The position numbers were made by a program, and so were the translations under genes. A stretch of 64,000 nucleotides of DNA from Denticeps clupeoides (lineage: Eukaryota; Chordata; Actinopteri; Clupeiformes; Denticipitidae), in NCBI RefSeq assembly GCF_900700375.1, contig NC_041724.1, positions 19,254,893 to 19,318,892 of the forward strand, in the 5' to 3' direction. The notes below the pieces were generated by a model. The model worked only from the letters and a program-made list of their open reading frames with translations. It made no database searches and was not told the DNA's origin. This document shows, piece by piece, positions 35,170-48,832 of this stretch. The number at the start of each line of letters is the position of its first letter. Position 1 is the stretch's first letter.

Positions 35170-36282
35170 ATGGCGGACCTTCACTCTCGCTCCTGTGCCC
35201 TCCTCCTGTGGATTCTGCTCCTTCACGTGTTTTGGGCCCACCAGCACCAGCCTGTGTTCCCTGCTCTGGTCCCCCACCGTCCCCTGGTCCTGGTCCGGTC
35301 CCGATTCAGCGCTCGTGCCCACCTGGACTTCAGCACGCACTGCAATGCCAGCTGCTACCACAAGAGGGCGGCGGGGGAGCCCAGGGAGCATCTGATGGAG
35401 GAGCTGGCCTTCGAAACCCTGTACGAGGACGGCTCCCGCACCCTCACCACCGTGGGCCTGAAGGAGGGCGTGGCTCCCACCTCCCCGCCCTCCGCCAGGA
35501 GGCGTCGCCGAGTCGGGCGCCGCGGGAGGAGGAGGCGCCAGATCTACGGGGCCGACGGGCGCTTCAACATCCGTGGTGACAACTTCCTCTTAGACTACCC
35601 CTTCAACACAGCCGTGCGCGTCTCCACGGGGTGCACGGGGGTCCTGGTGTCCCCGCAACATGTCCTCACCGCGGCCCACTGTGTGCATGATGGGAAGGAT
35701 TATGTCAAGGGCGCCCGCAAACTCAGAGTTGGCTTCCTGGGGCCCCTCGCTCTGGGCAACGGAACGGCGGCCATCAAGAAGCCCCTGGTGCGCTGGGTCC
35801 GGGTCAAGCGAACCCGTGTCCCCAAAGGTTGGATCCAGGGTCCCCAGGAAGTCAGCATGGATTACGATTACGCCCTGCTGGAGCTGCGCTGGCCCCACCG
35901 CCAGCCCTTCATGCGCCTGGCCGTGGCCCCCGTCTCCGAGGACCTGGCCGGGAGGCGCGTCCACTTCTCCGGGTTCGACAGCGACCGTCCGGGGGAGCTG
36001 GTGTACCGCTTCTGTCCCGTGGAGGACGAGTCCAGCGACCTGATCTACCAGCACTGCGACGCCCGGCCCGGGGCCAGCGGCTCCGGCGTCTACGGCAGGG
36101 TGTGGGACGCTGCGCTGGAGCGCTGGGAGAGGAAGGTCATCGGGATCTTCTCCGGCCACCAGTGGCTGGAGATCGACGGGGAGAACCGGGACTACAACGT
36201 GGCCGTCCGCTTCACCCCCCTCAAATTCGCGCAGATATGTTACTGGGTGCACGGAAACAAGGCCGACTGCAGGCGGGACTGA
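35170..36282 (+). CDS. prss23: Serine protease 23
   Basis: A secreted trypsin-like protease encoded in one exon, 370 residues (human about 383). ATG at 35170 is chosen because it starts a signal peptide (MADLHSRSCALLLWILLLHV); the upstream in-frame codon is GTG. The prodomain has cysteines in CNASCYHK and ends in an unusually long Arg tract (RRRRRVGRRGRRRR) before QIYG, a likely proprotein-convertase site. Catalytic triad: His170 in LTAAHC, Asp233 in MDYDYALLEL, Ser303 in PGASGSGVY, all intact. GASGS instead of GDSGG is normal for PRSS23/PRSS35. FSGHQW and AQICYWVHGN close the domain. PRSS35 is less likely because PRSS35 proteins usually lack the catalytic Ser. Confidence 0.95.
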   Translation: MADLHSRSCALLLWILLLHVFWAHQHQPVFPALVPHRPLVLVRSRFSARAHLDFSTHCNASCYHKRAAGEPREHLMEELAFETLYEDGSRTLTTVGLKEGVAPTSPPSARRRRRVGRRGRRRRQIYGADGRFNIRGDNFLLDYPFNTAVRVSTGCTGVLVSPQHVLTAAHCVHDGKDYVKGARKLRVGFLGPLALGNGTAAIKKPLVRWVRVKRTRVPKGWIQGPQEVSMDYDYALLELRWPHRQPFMRLAVAPVSEDLAGRRVHFSGFDSDRPGELVYRFCPVEDESSDLIYQHCDARPGASGSGVYGRVWDAALERWERKVIGIFSGHQWLEIDGENRDYNVAVRFTPLKFAQICYWVHGNKADCRRD

Positions 36283-37003
36283 GGACAGGACGGGGGTCAT
36301 ACGGTGAAGCCTCGTCCCGGCACCGACACACGCCTGTCCGCACATTTACCGCATCGGCGTGGAATCGTCTCAGGCGGTGGACCCTGCTGTAGGACCTTGT
36401 GTCTCGTGCTGGACCTCCGTCCAGGTCACAGTCATGGCATTTTGGGGCTTTCGGTCGTTTCTTTGAATTATTCCTTTTCTGGGGTGGAATGATTTAATCA
36501 TTAAAGATATGTTGTTGTTCAAAGATCATTAAATCTTTTGAATCTGCATAAGTCAATTGTTCTTACTGAGATGGCCAAAGGATTGTTGGAAACGATCATA
36601 CTTTTGTATAGGAATTCATTACCATTTGAATTAATAACTATAGTGGGTGTTAAAAGCTGGAAGTATGTTAGCCATGTAGATCAAGATTTCCCAGGACAAA
36701 CGTGGACATATGAGGACACACACGGCACAGACGGCTTCGTGATGGAAGGAAAGTTTAGGATGTTGGTGCGTCACCCGCAAAATTAACTTCCTTTTGCTGC
36801 CAACTTGGAGAACCTGGCGAGTCTGTTCCTGTGATGCCAAGTGTCGCCCTCTGGTGGCAAAACGAAGGAAATAAAACCTCAGACCATTTTATCACAAATT
36901 AAATCTGCAATTTGGAGGTTTTGGGAAAGAGATGAAACATCTGACTTCAATTCCATCAAAACGAAGTGATGGGAGGTGACGTTTACACACTCAGACATGA
37001 ACA
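36283..37003. other. prss23 3' UTR and intergenic sequence
   Basis: ATTAAA and AATAAA (36870-36875) signals serve prss23 on plus. The convergent cfl1 signal lies at 37004. No gene is seen between them. Confidence 0.5.
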
Positions 37004-37707
37004 TTTATTTTATAAAACGGCATTACAGGTTGCATGTGGATTTGGAACCAAAGTGAACGGTACAGGCAGCAAGCAGCATAAAACGAGACATAAAAGAGAC
37101 GCCAGACGGACTCGTTTAGTGCCTTTTTATTAGAGATAAGGAGACGATACAAAAACATCCACTTTCCAGCAGCTCTCTCCTCTCCACACCAACCACCAGT
37201 CACCAGATCGCATTTAACAAACAGAGGAATGTATTCAATTCCATCATCACACCAGCGCAACGCACGTTTCGGACGTCAAAAGGCTTCCAATGGAAATTAA
37301 AAACTAAAAAAGGGAATTTTTGCGAGTATGGAAAGTAAGCTGAACGGAAAGCCGTGGTTTAAAAGATACTGAGTCTGCTGCCCATCATCTGTCTGTCTGT
37401 CTCATCTCGCACACACTCGCTCTAGTGGAATCCAGAAAGAACAAAAACCTGTTTGCACACATTTACAGTTTCTTAATATCTTTATAATCATCCTTCATCA
37501 ATTTTTCTGTTTAAATCTTTTTACTTTTTTAAATTTTTGTTCATTGTACATGTGGATTGGAATGACAGCCCTGCACTGAGCAGTCATTTGGCCCCGCCCC
37601 TGCAAATACCCTCCCACCCCGGCCACCTAGAGTTGCATCAATCACAAGACCCCGCCCACCGCCCCGCCCCCTTGGAATGAACAGCTACGACCCCTCGCGC
37701 GTCAGCC
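37004..37707 (-). other. cfl1: cfl1 3' UTR with polyadenylation signal
   Basis: Minus-strand AATAAA is the complement of 37004-37009, about 700 bp after the cfl1 stop codon. No other feature is seen. Confidence 0.6.
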
Positions 37708-39270
<1,563 letters not shown>

Positions 39271-39662
39271 GGCGCGGCGTGTCGCTCCGTCTCTGCTCGG
39301 GGATTGAATGAGCTGTGGTGCGGCCGCGCGCTCGCACGCTCTTCATACGCCTGACGGGCGCGCCCAGACGCGCGTGCCCGACGCTCGCCTGTAGGCCGCG
39401 GTCACGCGCCCGAGTTCCGGGGCATGATGGGAGTTGGAGTTCCGAAACCTCCGAACACAACGCAGCTACGCATGAATGCGGCGAAACGCAGTGGACAGCA
39501 GCGTTTATTCAAATGTGGATGTTTGATAAGATTTTTAAGGATGTTAATATCTCAGTATATTTCGCTAGTCTTTTACAACTCTTGTTGTACTCGAGTGTAA
39601 TGTGTTTTTAGAACCTGCTTCCTGTCTGTCTGATGCTCCGCATCGTGCCCGCGCCTCCCTCT

Positions 39663-39803
39663 GGCCCCGCCCCTCCGGCCCCGCCCCTTTCAGGTTCGCT
39701 TAACTCGCTTCCAAATAAGGAAACAAACGGTGACAGTTGGGAGCGCGCAGCGCCCAATCGCGCGCGCGCCAGGCTGCTCGCGACTCCCGATCGCCATATA
39801 AGG
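39663..39803. promoter_or_regulatory. cfl1: GC boxes and two CArG boxes upstream of cfl1
   Basis: Two GC boxes (CCCCGCCCC, 39665-39690) are followed by CCAAATAAGG (39711-39720) and CCATATAAGG (39794-39803), both matching the SRF consensus CC(A/T)6GG. They lie 440-535 bp upstream of the cfl1 start codon. SRF control of actin-dynamics genes is established; its use here is inferred. Confidence 0.6.
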
Positions 39804-40383
39804 AAGAGCGTCCATTTCTACCCGAGCCGAGGGGAGAAATGCAGAAAGCTCCAGTTCCAGAGGCCGAGCGCCTCCTTTCACCTTAACAAACAGCTCGTTT
39901 GTGGAGTGTGACGTGAGAAAACGGCCCTTAAACTGCACACAATGCGCATCGCGGTCACCGTGAAAGCCCCCGCTGATAGCGGGACATCATGCTGGGCGGA
40001 ACGGCGCATGCGCGGCACAGTGCGTCTCCATGCTGCATGTCTGTCTGTCTGTCTATGTGCGCCTGCCTGCATTCAGGCTGCCTCTCTGTCTGTCTGTCTG
40101 CTGCCTGCCTCCCCGGCCGTTATTAATGTCAGCAGCTGCTGCATGCAAAAGGCAGAAAATTCATCCCGGCACGAAGTCATCCTTTATGCAGCCCTGACAC
40201 CTTATGGACAAAACCGCAAATGCCACATTAAAACCGCGGAATACGAAGCAAACGCAGAAATAAAGAAAACCTTTTATTATAATTTCAGTGTTCTATTCCA
40301 AAGCAAATTGATTTCCATGCGTATAGTTTATTACTGTAATGAAAAAATAAATGCAGAAATAAAATGCAAAGAATGGCAGGGAT
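39804..40383. other. Intergenic, with CTGT and CA runs nearby
   Basis: A CTGT/CTGC-rich stretch lies at about 40039-40110. A 163-codon plus frame (39942-40433) crosses it and shows no recognisable domain. A (CA)n run is at about 40708-40732. Confidence 0.4.
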
Positions 40384-40702
40384 TTTATTGGAGAGCCTTT
40401 GCTTTTCTTGTCCATCTGAAACATGGAGGGTGATATGGGTTCCACTGCCACCTAGTAAGTGCCAGGTCTAAAGACATACAACCCGATCAATGATATAAAA
40501 TGGTCTTTGGCTCATCAGTAAAAGAGCACCACGACAGTTTAAGACATTTCTCTGAGAAGAAATTGTGTTAATGGTGAGACGTAAGACTCACAAATGAAGA
40601 GGAATGTGATTTACAAAGCTTACAAAAAAATGCTACCAGCCAACACAGGGACCCATGACTTTGGAATAACAGCGTGACGCTCACTGCAGTCTGCAGGAAT
40701 GG

Positions 40703-40736
<34 letters not shown>

Positions 40737-41042
40737 TCCTGATATGAAAAGCAGCAGCAGGAAAGTGGAGAGCGCTGGAATGCATTGATCAATGTAAATG
40801 AGACATCATCACCAAGGGGATGGATCATTTAGCATCGGTCCAACAACCACTGTCGTCAATCAATCTTGAAAGCTCCACTGCACCATGTAACTTTGATCCA
40901 CACCTTTAGTGTGAGCTCTGAGGGGAAAGGTTGGTGACTGGACCAATAATTGTCCTGGGTCTTGTATTTTAAATGTAGTGCGCTAATCTTTCATTTCTAT
41001 ATATAAAGACGTAAACTTGTGTGGTGTGCAGCAGTCCTGGTC
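40384..41042 (-). other. atl3: atl3 3' UTR
   Basis: Minus-strand AATAAA is the complement of 40384-40389, about 650 bp after the atl3 stop. No second gene is seen in this stretch. Confidence 0.5.
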
Positions 41043-44000
41043 CTAGTTTGACTTCTTCTGTGGAGGAGCTGATGAAGCTCTGGATTTGTTCAACATCATT
41101 GTGGCCTGAAAGACAAGAAGCAGAAGATGCAGCAGAGCAGCGACAGCGAAGAAATTCAAACCAGCTGTGGTTTAATGTATCGTAACTGAAGGAGAAAACG
41201 TACCTGCTCCAGCAGCACTCCTGCAGCCTGGTCTATGGCAGTGCCAACGCCGTGATATTTCCCAGAGTAGCGTATGAAGGCCCAGGATATCATGGCCATC
41301 ATGGCCAGGCCCAGAACACAGTCGCATGCGAAGGAGATGGCAGTCAGGCCGATGAAGGAGAGCAGACCCGACAGAACGTACAGGAGGCACACAAGGACAA
41401 AAAGCACCGCTGGTGTCCGGAAAGCACTGAAGACGTTCTTCGACTGGAAAAGAGAAAGGGGATCAATTTACAAACATCACTAGGTGTTTCTACATTATAC
41501 ATTTCTGAAAAAAACACCTCATTGTGTTTGCTGAATGACTCCCAGAGTTCCTCCAACTCCGACTGCAGCTGGGCCTGGAAGCGGCCACAGAACTCCTGCC
41601 CCCCCATCTTCTTGGTTGAAGAGAAGAGGCGGAGGGCTTCACGAAGGAAGAACTCATGCTTCTCCTCCAAGGAGCTGGGGGCGGCGTATGGCAGGTCTCC
41701 TCCACAGATCTACCAGCAGAGAGAGGAGATGGGAATTGAACCGAAAGCCACCATGGTACGGCCTACACCTAACCGTCCAAATCGGGTAGCCACAGTGCCA
41801 ATTACAGATGCTGCTCATCAGACACAATTCTGAGTAGAAACGTTCAAAGAGACAGACAAAATACTAGAAACTGGGGGAAAGAATGAATTTTTTGTGAGAA
41901 ATTGGTATATATGATGAGTGAAGTATGACATGCTAGCATCAAAAAAGGCAAATATTCCAACAGAATAAAGGGATTCAATCCACACCGTGTCTGGCAAAGT
42001 TGGTAAATCTGAAGTGTACAGAATTTACGATATAGAACAATAAACTCCTGGCAAACCTTCTCCATGTTCCTGTAATACTGGTCTTTAGCAGCTGCCACAG
42101 CGGCCAGGTTGTTGGCCTCTGCTGTTGCCTGTTAAAAAAGCAGATTTAAATCATCTACTTCATCTTCTCAATCCTCTACAGCAGATTTAAGGTCCAGAGG
42201 AGACTGAATGGGTACCAGCAGCATGGACTTGGGATGTGGCAGGTCCTCGCCCTGGTAGATCTTGATGTATGCCTGAAAGGGTTACAAAGACAGAAAGTCA
42301 GTGAGTGGGTCAGTCAGGGTGGGGATTAATAGAATCGAATGATTTACCTTGAAATACTCCAGGAGGCCGCGGCAGGTCACCTTGTTGCCATTGATCTCCT
42401 TCTCTGCCAGCGCGCTGGGCTGCAGGATTGTGGGGACCAGGTCACGCAGGCCCTCCTTAAACTCAGGGGCCACATCTGATGGACAATCCAAAATACAGAA
42501 TACGCTCACTTACTATGCTCTGAGCATTTCTGTAGCCACGGCGTTTCATCTCTGCAGCTTCTTCTTGGCATACTGGTCAGGGATCGGGTTCTCCTCCGGT
42601 GTTCTAGCTACACACCCCCTGCTGGGGTCCTTCAGGGGACCGACCCTGGTCGGCCCAGTCTGCGTTCAGCGGCCCAGTTCCCAGAGCGGTTCAACAGAAC
42701 CTACGCGACCCAGTCAGATCACAACCAATCAAGACTTCCATACTCAACACGGTCAGGGAACTGGTCCCTAGCTTCCCGGGCGCAGGTAGGTTGCAGTTTT
42801 TAAACGCTACAGCGGACATTTTATCCACGGGCCTGCCCACACCGCCACTCTGTGCACTTTACAGACCGCCATGATGGCATAAGGACTTCATCCATGAGCT
42901 TTCTGAATTGCCAGCAGATATTACAATACGATATGACCTATGATATTAGTATCCTAATTCTGGGACATTTTAACATTCATGTCTGCTGCTTGCAAATTGG
43001 TCTTTAAATGTTTAGGATGAATAGCCACCACAAGCACTTCACAACACAGAAACTGCACTTTTCCAAGCGGGTAAGGAAGTGAAGTGACGGTCACATGTGA
43101 TGCACAGCAGCACAGCACACGGTGCACACAGTGAAATTTGTCCTCTGCATTTAACCCATCACCCGGGGAGCAGTGTGTGGGGACGGTGCATTGCTCAGTG
43201 GCACCTTGGCGGATCAACCTTCTGATTACGGGGCCGCTTCCTTAACTGCTAGGCCACCACTGCCCCAAAGCAGGAGGACACATTTCGTTGTATCACCGTG
43301 TGCTGTGCTGCATTATTTCACAATGACAATCACTTCTCTTTCACTTTTAAGAATTTTAAATGACCTTTTATCCATCATAGACTCAGGGAACTCTGCTCTT
43401 CTACAACTCCTAGAGAAAATGCAGCCTTCGACACAGTAGATCATGGTATTCTGCTCTCTCGCTTACTGCACACAACTGGAAACAGAGAATTGGCACCTCG
43501 ATGGTTTAAATACTAGAGCATTTACAGTTAAGCAGGGTGATACGTTCTCCTGGAAAACTCCACTTTCCTGCTCAGGGGACGATTCTTGGTCCTATGCTCT
43601 TTTCACTCTATATGCTCCCATTAGGTTCTGTTTTAAAAAATATGCGATCATTGTTATACGCAGATGACTCGAAGATCTACCTACCAGTGAAACATGGTAC
43701 ACGGACACCCCTGACGGACTTACTCAACTGTTTGGAAGATGTTAAGATGAATCTTCTTAGCTTACATCAAGAAAAAATTAAAGTGCTTTTGTTTGTACCC
43801 CTGACCTACATGATCTTGGGTCACCTTGGAAATCAGATATGGCCCTGTGTAAGAAACCTGGGGGTAATAATTCACAGTAACAAAGCAGATACATACACAG
43901 GTTAAAAGTTTTTTTCAACTCTAAATACTAATAAATATTAAGCTGATCGGCTCTAGAGATTTTGAAACGGCCATCCATGCCGTCTTCTCATCTCAGCTGG

Positions 44001-47000
44001 ACTATTGTAATAGTCTATACACATATCACCCATACTGGCTTCTTTAAACTCCTACTAGATCATTTTAGATCTGGTGAACAACTCTTGGTTCCAAGACCCA
44101 GGTTAAAACACAATTTGCAGTTGCAGGTCCCAAGTTCTTCTCCCAGGGAATAAACGACCCCTGAACATCAGATCAGATGTCAAGGCTAAAAATGCTTTTT
44201 TTCAAACATTGGCTTTTAACTGCCAGGTTTTTCTGACCCCCTCAGCCCTACCAGAGGTAGGCCAAATGGCCCCTTGATTTCAAACTAAAAACTCAATCAC
44301 CTACAGTTGGCTCCCATTTATTTGGAATGTGTCACTCCCCATCCCCCCATAAAAACATTAAAAAATATTTGGCCCCATGTAAAAACAACTGATCCACATG
44401 GCCCCTCTCTGGGAGTTCTAGTGTTAAAGGTCCCCTGACATGAAAATGTCGCTAGAAATGCAGATAGGTGTATTTGGTCATTGGGGCAGTGGCAGCCTAG
44501 CGGTTAAGGAAGTGGTTTGAATCTCAAGCCGCCAAGGTGCCACTCAGTAAAGCACCGTCCCACACTGCTCCCCGGGCGCCCACTGCTCACCAAGGGTGAT
44601 GGCTTAAATGCAGAGGACACATTTTGTGTCACCATGTGCTGTGCTTCTGAGTTTCACAAGGACAATCACTTCACTTGGACTTTCACCCGCTTTTTGACTT
44701 TCACAGGGGCAGTGGTGGCCTAGTGGTTAAGGAAGCGGCCCCGTAATTAGAAGGTTGCCGGATCGAATCCCGATCTGCCAAGGTACCACTGAGGTGCCGT
44801 CCCCACACACTGCTCCCCAGGTGTCTGTCATTTTAAAGTGAAGTGATTGTCACATGTGATACACCACTGCCCATGGCTGCCAACTGCTCACTCAAGGGTG
44901 ATTGGTTAAAGGGAACAAGAGGACAAATTTCACTGTGTGCACCATGTGCTGCGCTGCTGTGTATCACATGTGAATCACTTCACTTTAACTTTTTGTCTTT
45001 CTTAGTGTGGCAGCTCAGATGTTCTGAGCTGGAATTTGTCCCCTTATGTAGTCATAAGGGGATTTTGTCTGGAAAAACAGCGTGAACGGTGTTGAGGTCA
45101 TTTCTGCGAATGCCCCTCAGCTTCTATAGGCCGCTCTCCTCCTAATCAGCATTTAAAGCTACAGACACCGAAGCGGCGCGTCCCAGAGGAAATCTTACTG
45201 TAGGACTGGATCAAAGTGGCTGGATTTCAGTATTAGGGGAAAAAAGGGAACGAAATAAAAGCAGAAACAAAACTTTCCTGTCAGGGTACCTTTAAGTGTG
45301 CTCTAAATATTAAGTAAACTGACTTATGTTGTAGTGACACACAAAAACACACTCCAGAAGAAGGGATTCCATACCACAAAGTTGGCCCTTAAAAGACGGA
45401 CTTGTTGCGACCTTTAACCCAGGATGTGGTAAGAGGAAACAGGAAATGGATGTGAAACAGGAATGTATATGTTCCCGCACAATCTGCAGCTCCTGATGCT
45501 GAGATTCCTTCACCTGAAAATCAGATTAAAAAAAAAAAAAAAGTATGCAAGCAATGAGATGTATGTTCAATGAGAAGAAAAGACATAACTGGGTAGTGGC
45601 TTTGAATTCAGCACTGACACAGAATGTGAATATTACCCTTGTTGTATCGTGTAAGTACTCAGGTGCAAAGTAACAGCGTTTACTGTACCTGCAGTCGTTT
45701 GTCCAGGAACTGCTGGCCTCCCTTGAAGCCGTACTTGTACTCATAGGGAAAACTCCAGTCCCGAATCAAGAACATGAGAGACTGAGGAGGAGAGAACAAT
45801 CAACATACAGGAACATTCCGACCGGAGAACTTTCACAGCATTTGTGGCCTAGCGGGCCACTGAGGTCCCCTTGATCAAGGTACCGTCCCCACACACTGCT
45901 CCCCAGGCGCCTGTCATGGCTGCCCACTGTCACTAAGTAGTTACAGGAAGACACTCGGGGACACCAAGGTAGCAAGTGGGGTTTGAACCTGGCCACCACC
46001 CACCATAATGGTTTAATACAGGTGGACTGAAACATGCTTCCACTTCTCTACATGTAGATTCCATGCAGGAGCAACATGAAGCGGCGCTCTGGCGGCTATG
46101 TTGGAACAACTGGATTAGAATTCAGAACAATTTAGAAGAGAGAAGTGGAAAGAAAGTGAGGACTGTCTCTTCTGTAGTCAGAACTGATAACTTTCAGAGT
46201 TACTTTTTTTTACAGTACCTGAAATGGCTTTTGGAAGATTTCGTCCATGGCAAGGCGGCCATATTCTGTAAACAACTAGAGAGAGCAGGAAATGAGTGCA
46301 AGCAGTGAGTAAAGCCAGCGTCCCCAGCGCGGCTGCGTTGTCACCTCACCTGGAGCTGCTGAAGGTCGTCCTCCTGTATGTTCTGCGAGAGGTTATAGAT
46401 CTGCCGAAATGGACATAAATGAGCCTTATCAGTCTTCACTCAGCAGCGGTCAACAACTGTTACCGTGACAACATGGGCCCAAACGTCCCTCCGTGCTACA
46501 CAGGTGTCCAGTCAGGTGACATGTCTGTAGTCACCCTGAACTGTCCAGTCACGGGAGGTGACACACAGAGCAGTGGAGTCACCTGCATGGAGCTGGTCAT
46601 GGTGCTGAGAGCAAAGATGGTGGCGCAGTCCTTCACTGTGGACTGGTTGTCAAACGCCCCCTGTGTGTCCATCAGCAACACCGCCACCTACACACACAGC
46701 AAATATCAATACAATGATACAGATGGACACGAAACACTTACGATCCCTTTTAACTGCAATATCAAGATGGTATTATATAGTGCTCTGCACCTCCACCACC
46801 TTCACCAAACGTTAACCAGGCCAGCTCTGCATGCTTCAGGCTTTAAACTGCCCTCTACAGCCACACTTCATTATATCGTACGGTGATTCCGTGCTGAATG
46901 AAAAGGAACGACTGCCCCCGTGGACGCAGCCTAATCCTGCACATACATCTTCACACACCAACAGAACCTTCTCCGGCAGCTTCACTATGGGAGGAGCCCT

Positions 47001-47575
47001 GAGCACGACTGCTGGGTTTACACACACACTGACCAATCAAGGGACCGGGGGCGGACGGGGGCAATCTTTATGCACCCAAACAAATACGAACATATAAATG
47101 CAAGTCACACCATAATCTGAAGTAGTTTTGATCCAGTACCTCTGTGCCGTTGCTCTTTTCAACCAGGAACACCTCGTTCCACATCTGGATTCCCGTAGTC
47201 TCGGGTTCAGAACCTCCTCTCCAGGAGAAGCCAGTCAGCTCGTCGTCTTCCTGCCCCAGCCAGTCTTCTCCATGCTGACAGTGGGGGAAATGGAGAGAAC
47301 TTTGACGGACCAGCACGCCCTGAAGGTGCCGTTCTTGCCATGGTTCCAGGCAAGGACAGGGTCACACTCACCATTCTATACATGTATCTGAGCATGAAGT
47401 CCAGGAGGAAACTCTTGCCCTTCCGGAAAGCACCAGCAACCGACAGCACCACCACATGTTTGTCCCGGACCTCCGGAGCCAGAAGAATCCTGCCCAGCGC
47501 CTCCGTGTCCAGGCTGAAGGAGTGGTCCGCCTTATTCACCGTCACGATCTGAACTGGGCCGGGCTCGCCCCCCAT
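41043..47575 (-). CDS. atl3: Atlastin-3, ER membrane fusion GTPase
   Basis: Dynamin-like GTPase that fuses ER tubules. Thirteen minus-strand exons join in frame: 47372-47575, 47140-47274, 46583-46687, 46350-46400, 46219-46275, 45689-45781, 45375-45513, 42348-42475, 42216-42272, 42057-42128, 41518-41709, 41204-41443 and 41043-41105; 511 residues (human ATL3 541). G1 loop GAFRKGKS (48-55), G3 DTQG (120-123), G4 RDW (191-193), then the middle three-helix bundle, a paired membrane hairpin (about 421-443 and 450-469) and a short tail. [15 protein letters not shown] is ATL3-like rather than ATL1/2. Exon 10 uses a weaker GTTTGC donor. The start at 47575 gives a short N-terminus; the exon opens at 47591 after an acceptor, so an upstream 5' exon exists (a GTGAGT donor lies near 47752). 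Confidence 0.94.
43078..43270 (-). repeat. SINE-B copy in atl3 intron 7
   Basis: Inverted SINE-B with the GAAATTTGTCCTCTGCATTT block and the tRNA-like head end near 43250; the B-box is partly deleted. Confidence 0.85.
43400..44170 (+). mobile_element. LINE fragment with YADD motif in atl3 intron 7
   Basis: Plus-strand frames show reverse-transcriptase blocks [18 protein letters not shown] and [14 protein letters not shown] (about 43590-43690), then a degraded thumb region. It belongs to a different LINE group from those at 4490-10690. Frame breaks and missing ends show it is inactive. Confidence 0.75.
44427..45295 (+). repeat. Dispersed repeat with two SINE-B insertions
   Basis: Outer sequence (GGTCCCCTGACATGAAAATG at 44430; then 45000-45200 with GGAATTTGTCCCCTTATG and CTATAGGCCGCTCTCCTCCT) recurs inverted at about 59840-60150. 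SINE-B copies sit inside at 44483-44687 and 44706-44990, each with a GGTTAAGGAAG head; the first lacks most of its B-box. Confidence 0.7.
45838..45995 (+). repeat. Chimeric SINE fragment in atl3 intron 5
   Basis: Begins as SINE-B (GTGGCCTAGCGG, CCGTCCCCACACACTGCTCC) and ends with inverted SINE-A sequence (AGTTACAGG, AAGTGGGGTTTGAACCTGG), so one inserted into or recombined with the other. Confidence 0.6.
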
Positions 47576-47595
47576 GCTTCCGTCACTGCGCCTGT

Positions 47596-48832
47596 GGCCA
47601 ACAGTCAGATGACCGACTTGTGACGACGGCTAGAGCCGTATTAATGACCATGACCTATGACCCATTTCCTGGAAATTAATCAGGCTTGGACCTTCTCGGA
47701 CCTTCTGCTGAAGGTGTAGGTGTAGCAGTGGAAGCAGCTCAGAAAAGACTCACCAACAGACACAAGAAGGGCGGACGATGCGGAGTATTTTATACTCATC
47801 ATTTCAACTCTCAGCGTGTATGCGCGGAAACAGGTTGAAGAATGTCAAACATCTGGTTCCAGCCAGGGCGTTTCAACGCCTGCCTTTCAGACTCGTAAAG
47901 TTATACTAAAACCAAAAATCATCTACAAAACTATCTTCGAGTAAGTAACGTCACAGAAAACAACATCGCTTCTCTGCTATTTCGCTGTTAACGTGGCGCA
48001 CATTAAGCACGCCAAACGTAAATGAGAAGAAACTAGGCGCGTAGCAAGTCCACTCAACCTTCCACTTCGCTTCTACAAGTCTGGAAATCAGCGTTCTGAC
48101 GCTCCACGCTACATACCTCCGAAGTACAGTCGCTGTGGGACCTGCTTCTGAGCCTACAGCTCAACCCAGGAGGATGAAAACAGAAAACTTTTAACAACTA
48201 CCGAATCGTTTTACACTTCCCACACGCCATCCACTCTCCTGCTGGGAGTTGTAGTTCTTCCTCCGACACACGACGTGAGTGAGAAGCAATGAAAAACTAC
48301 ATCGTCATACGTCCCTTAGACGACAGCTGAAACCCGAACTGCTTCATGGGAAATGGGGTTTTAACTAACGTTCCTAAATGACCATTACGCCAAAACAGAC
48401 TCGGATGCTTTCTCTACTAGCGTTTAACTAGCTGAAAAGCTAAAAACAAGATCAGGCTGTAAACATTTAGCAGGAGAACAGACCACATTCTGCCATAGTG
48501 CAGTCGGAATGGTGCCACCCATGTTAGATATTTTTCTAGTAGCACCATTTTTTCCATCCCACCCACAGGAGGGGTGAAATTCCTCCAGTCTGTGTCACTG
48601 CCATTCGACCAGGCCGTCTACAGAGCTGTTACCTGTTATTATTAAAAATGAGAAAACATTGAACATATTTTGCACAGTGGGGCAGTGGTGGCCTCGTAAT
48701 CACATAGCTGCTCCCCGGGCGCCTGTCATGGTGCGCACTGGTTAAATACAGAGCACACATTTCGTTGTGTCACCATGTACTATGCTGTGTACCACTTTCA
48801 CATCCAGACTCACAGGATAAGCATCAAAAAAT
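47596..48832. promoter_or_regulatory. atl3 promoter region and intergenic sequence
   Basis: A minus-strand TATAAAA lies at about 47788-47794. A ZNF143-type ACTACAACTCCCAGC (minus) is at 48241-48256. A SINE-B piece lies at about 48677-48800. No further gene is seen. The minus-strand AATAAA at 48833-48838 ends the forkhead gene. Confidence 0.5.

Noticed and set aside
35590-36345. A 251-codon antisense frame over prss23
   Set aside because: It is the shadow of a GC-rich coding exon; only the plus frame has the protease motifs.
39942-40433. 163-codon plus frame
   Set aside because: Contains CTGT-repeat-encoded Leu/Ser/Val runs and no recognisable family.
47752-47810. Upstream ATG exon of atl3 reading MMSIKYSASSALLVSVG
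   Set aside because: Its GTGAGT donor would splice to 47591 out of frame with atlastin, so it is taken as 5' UTR or promoter sequence.
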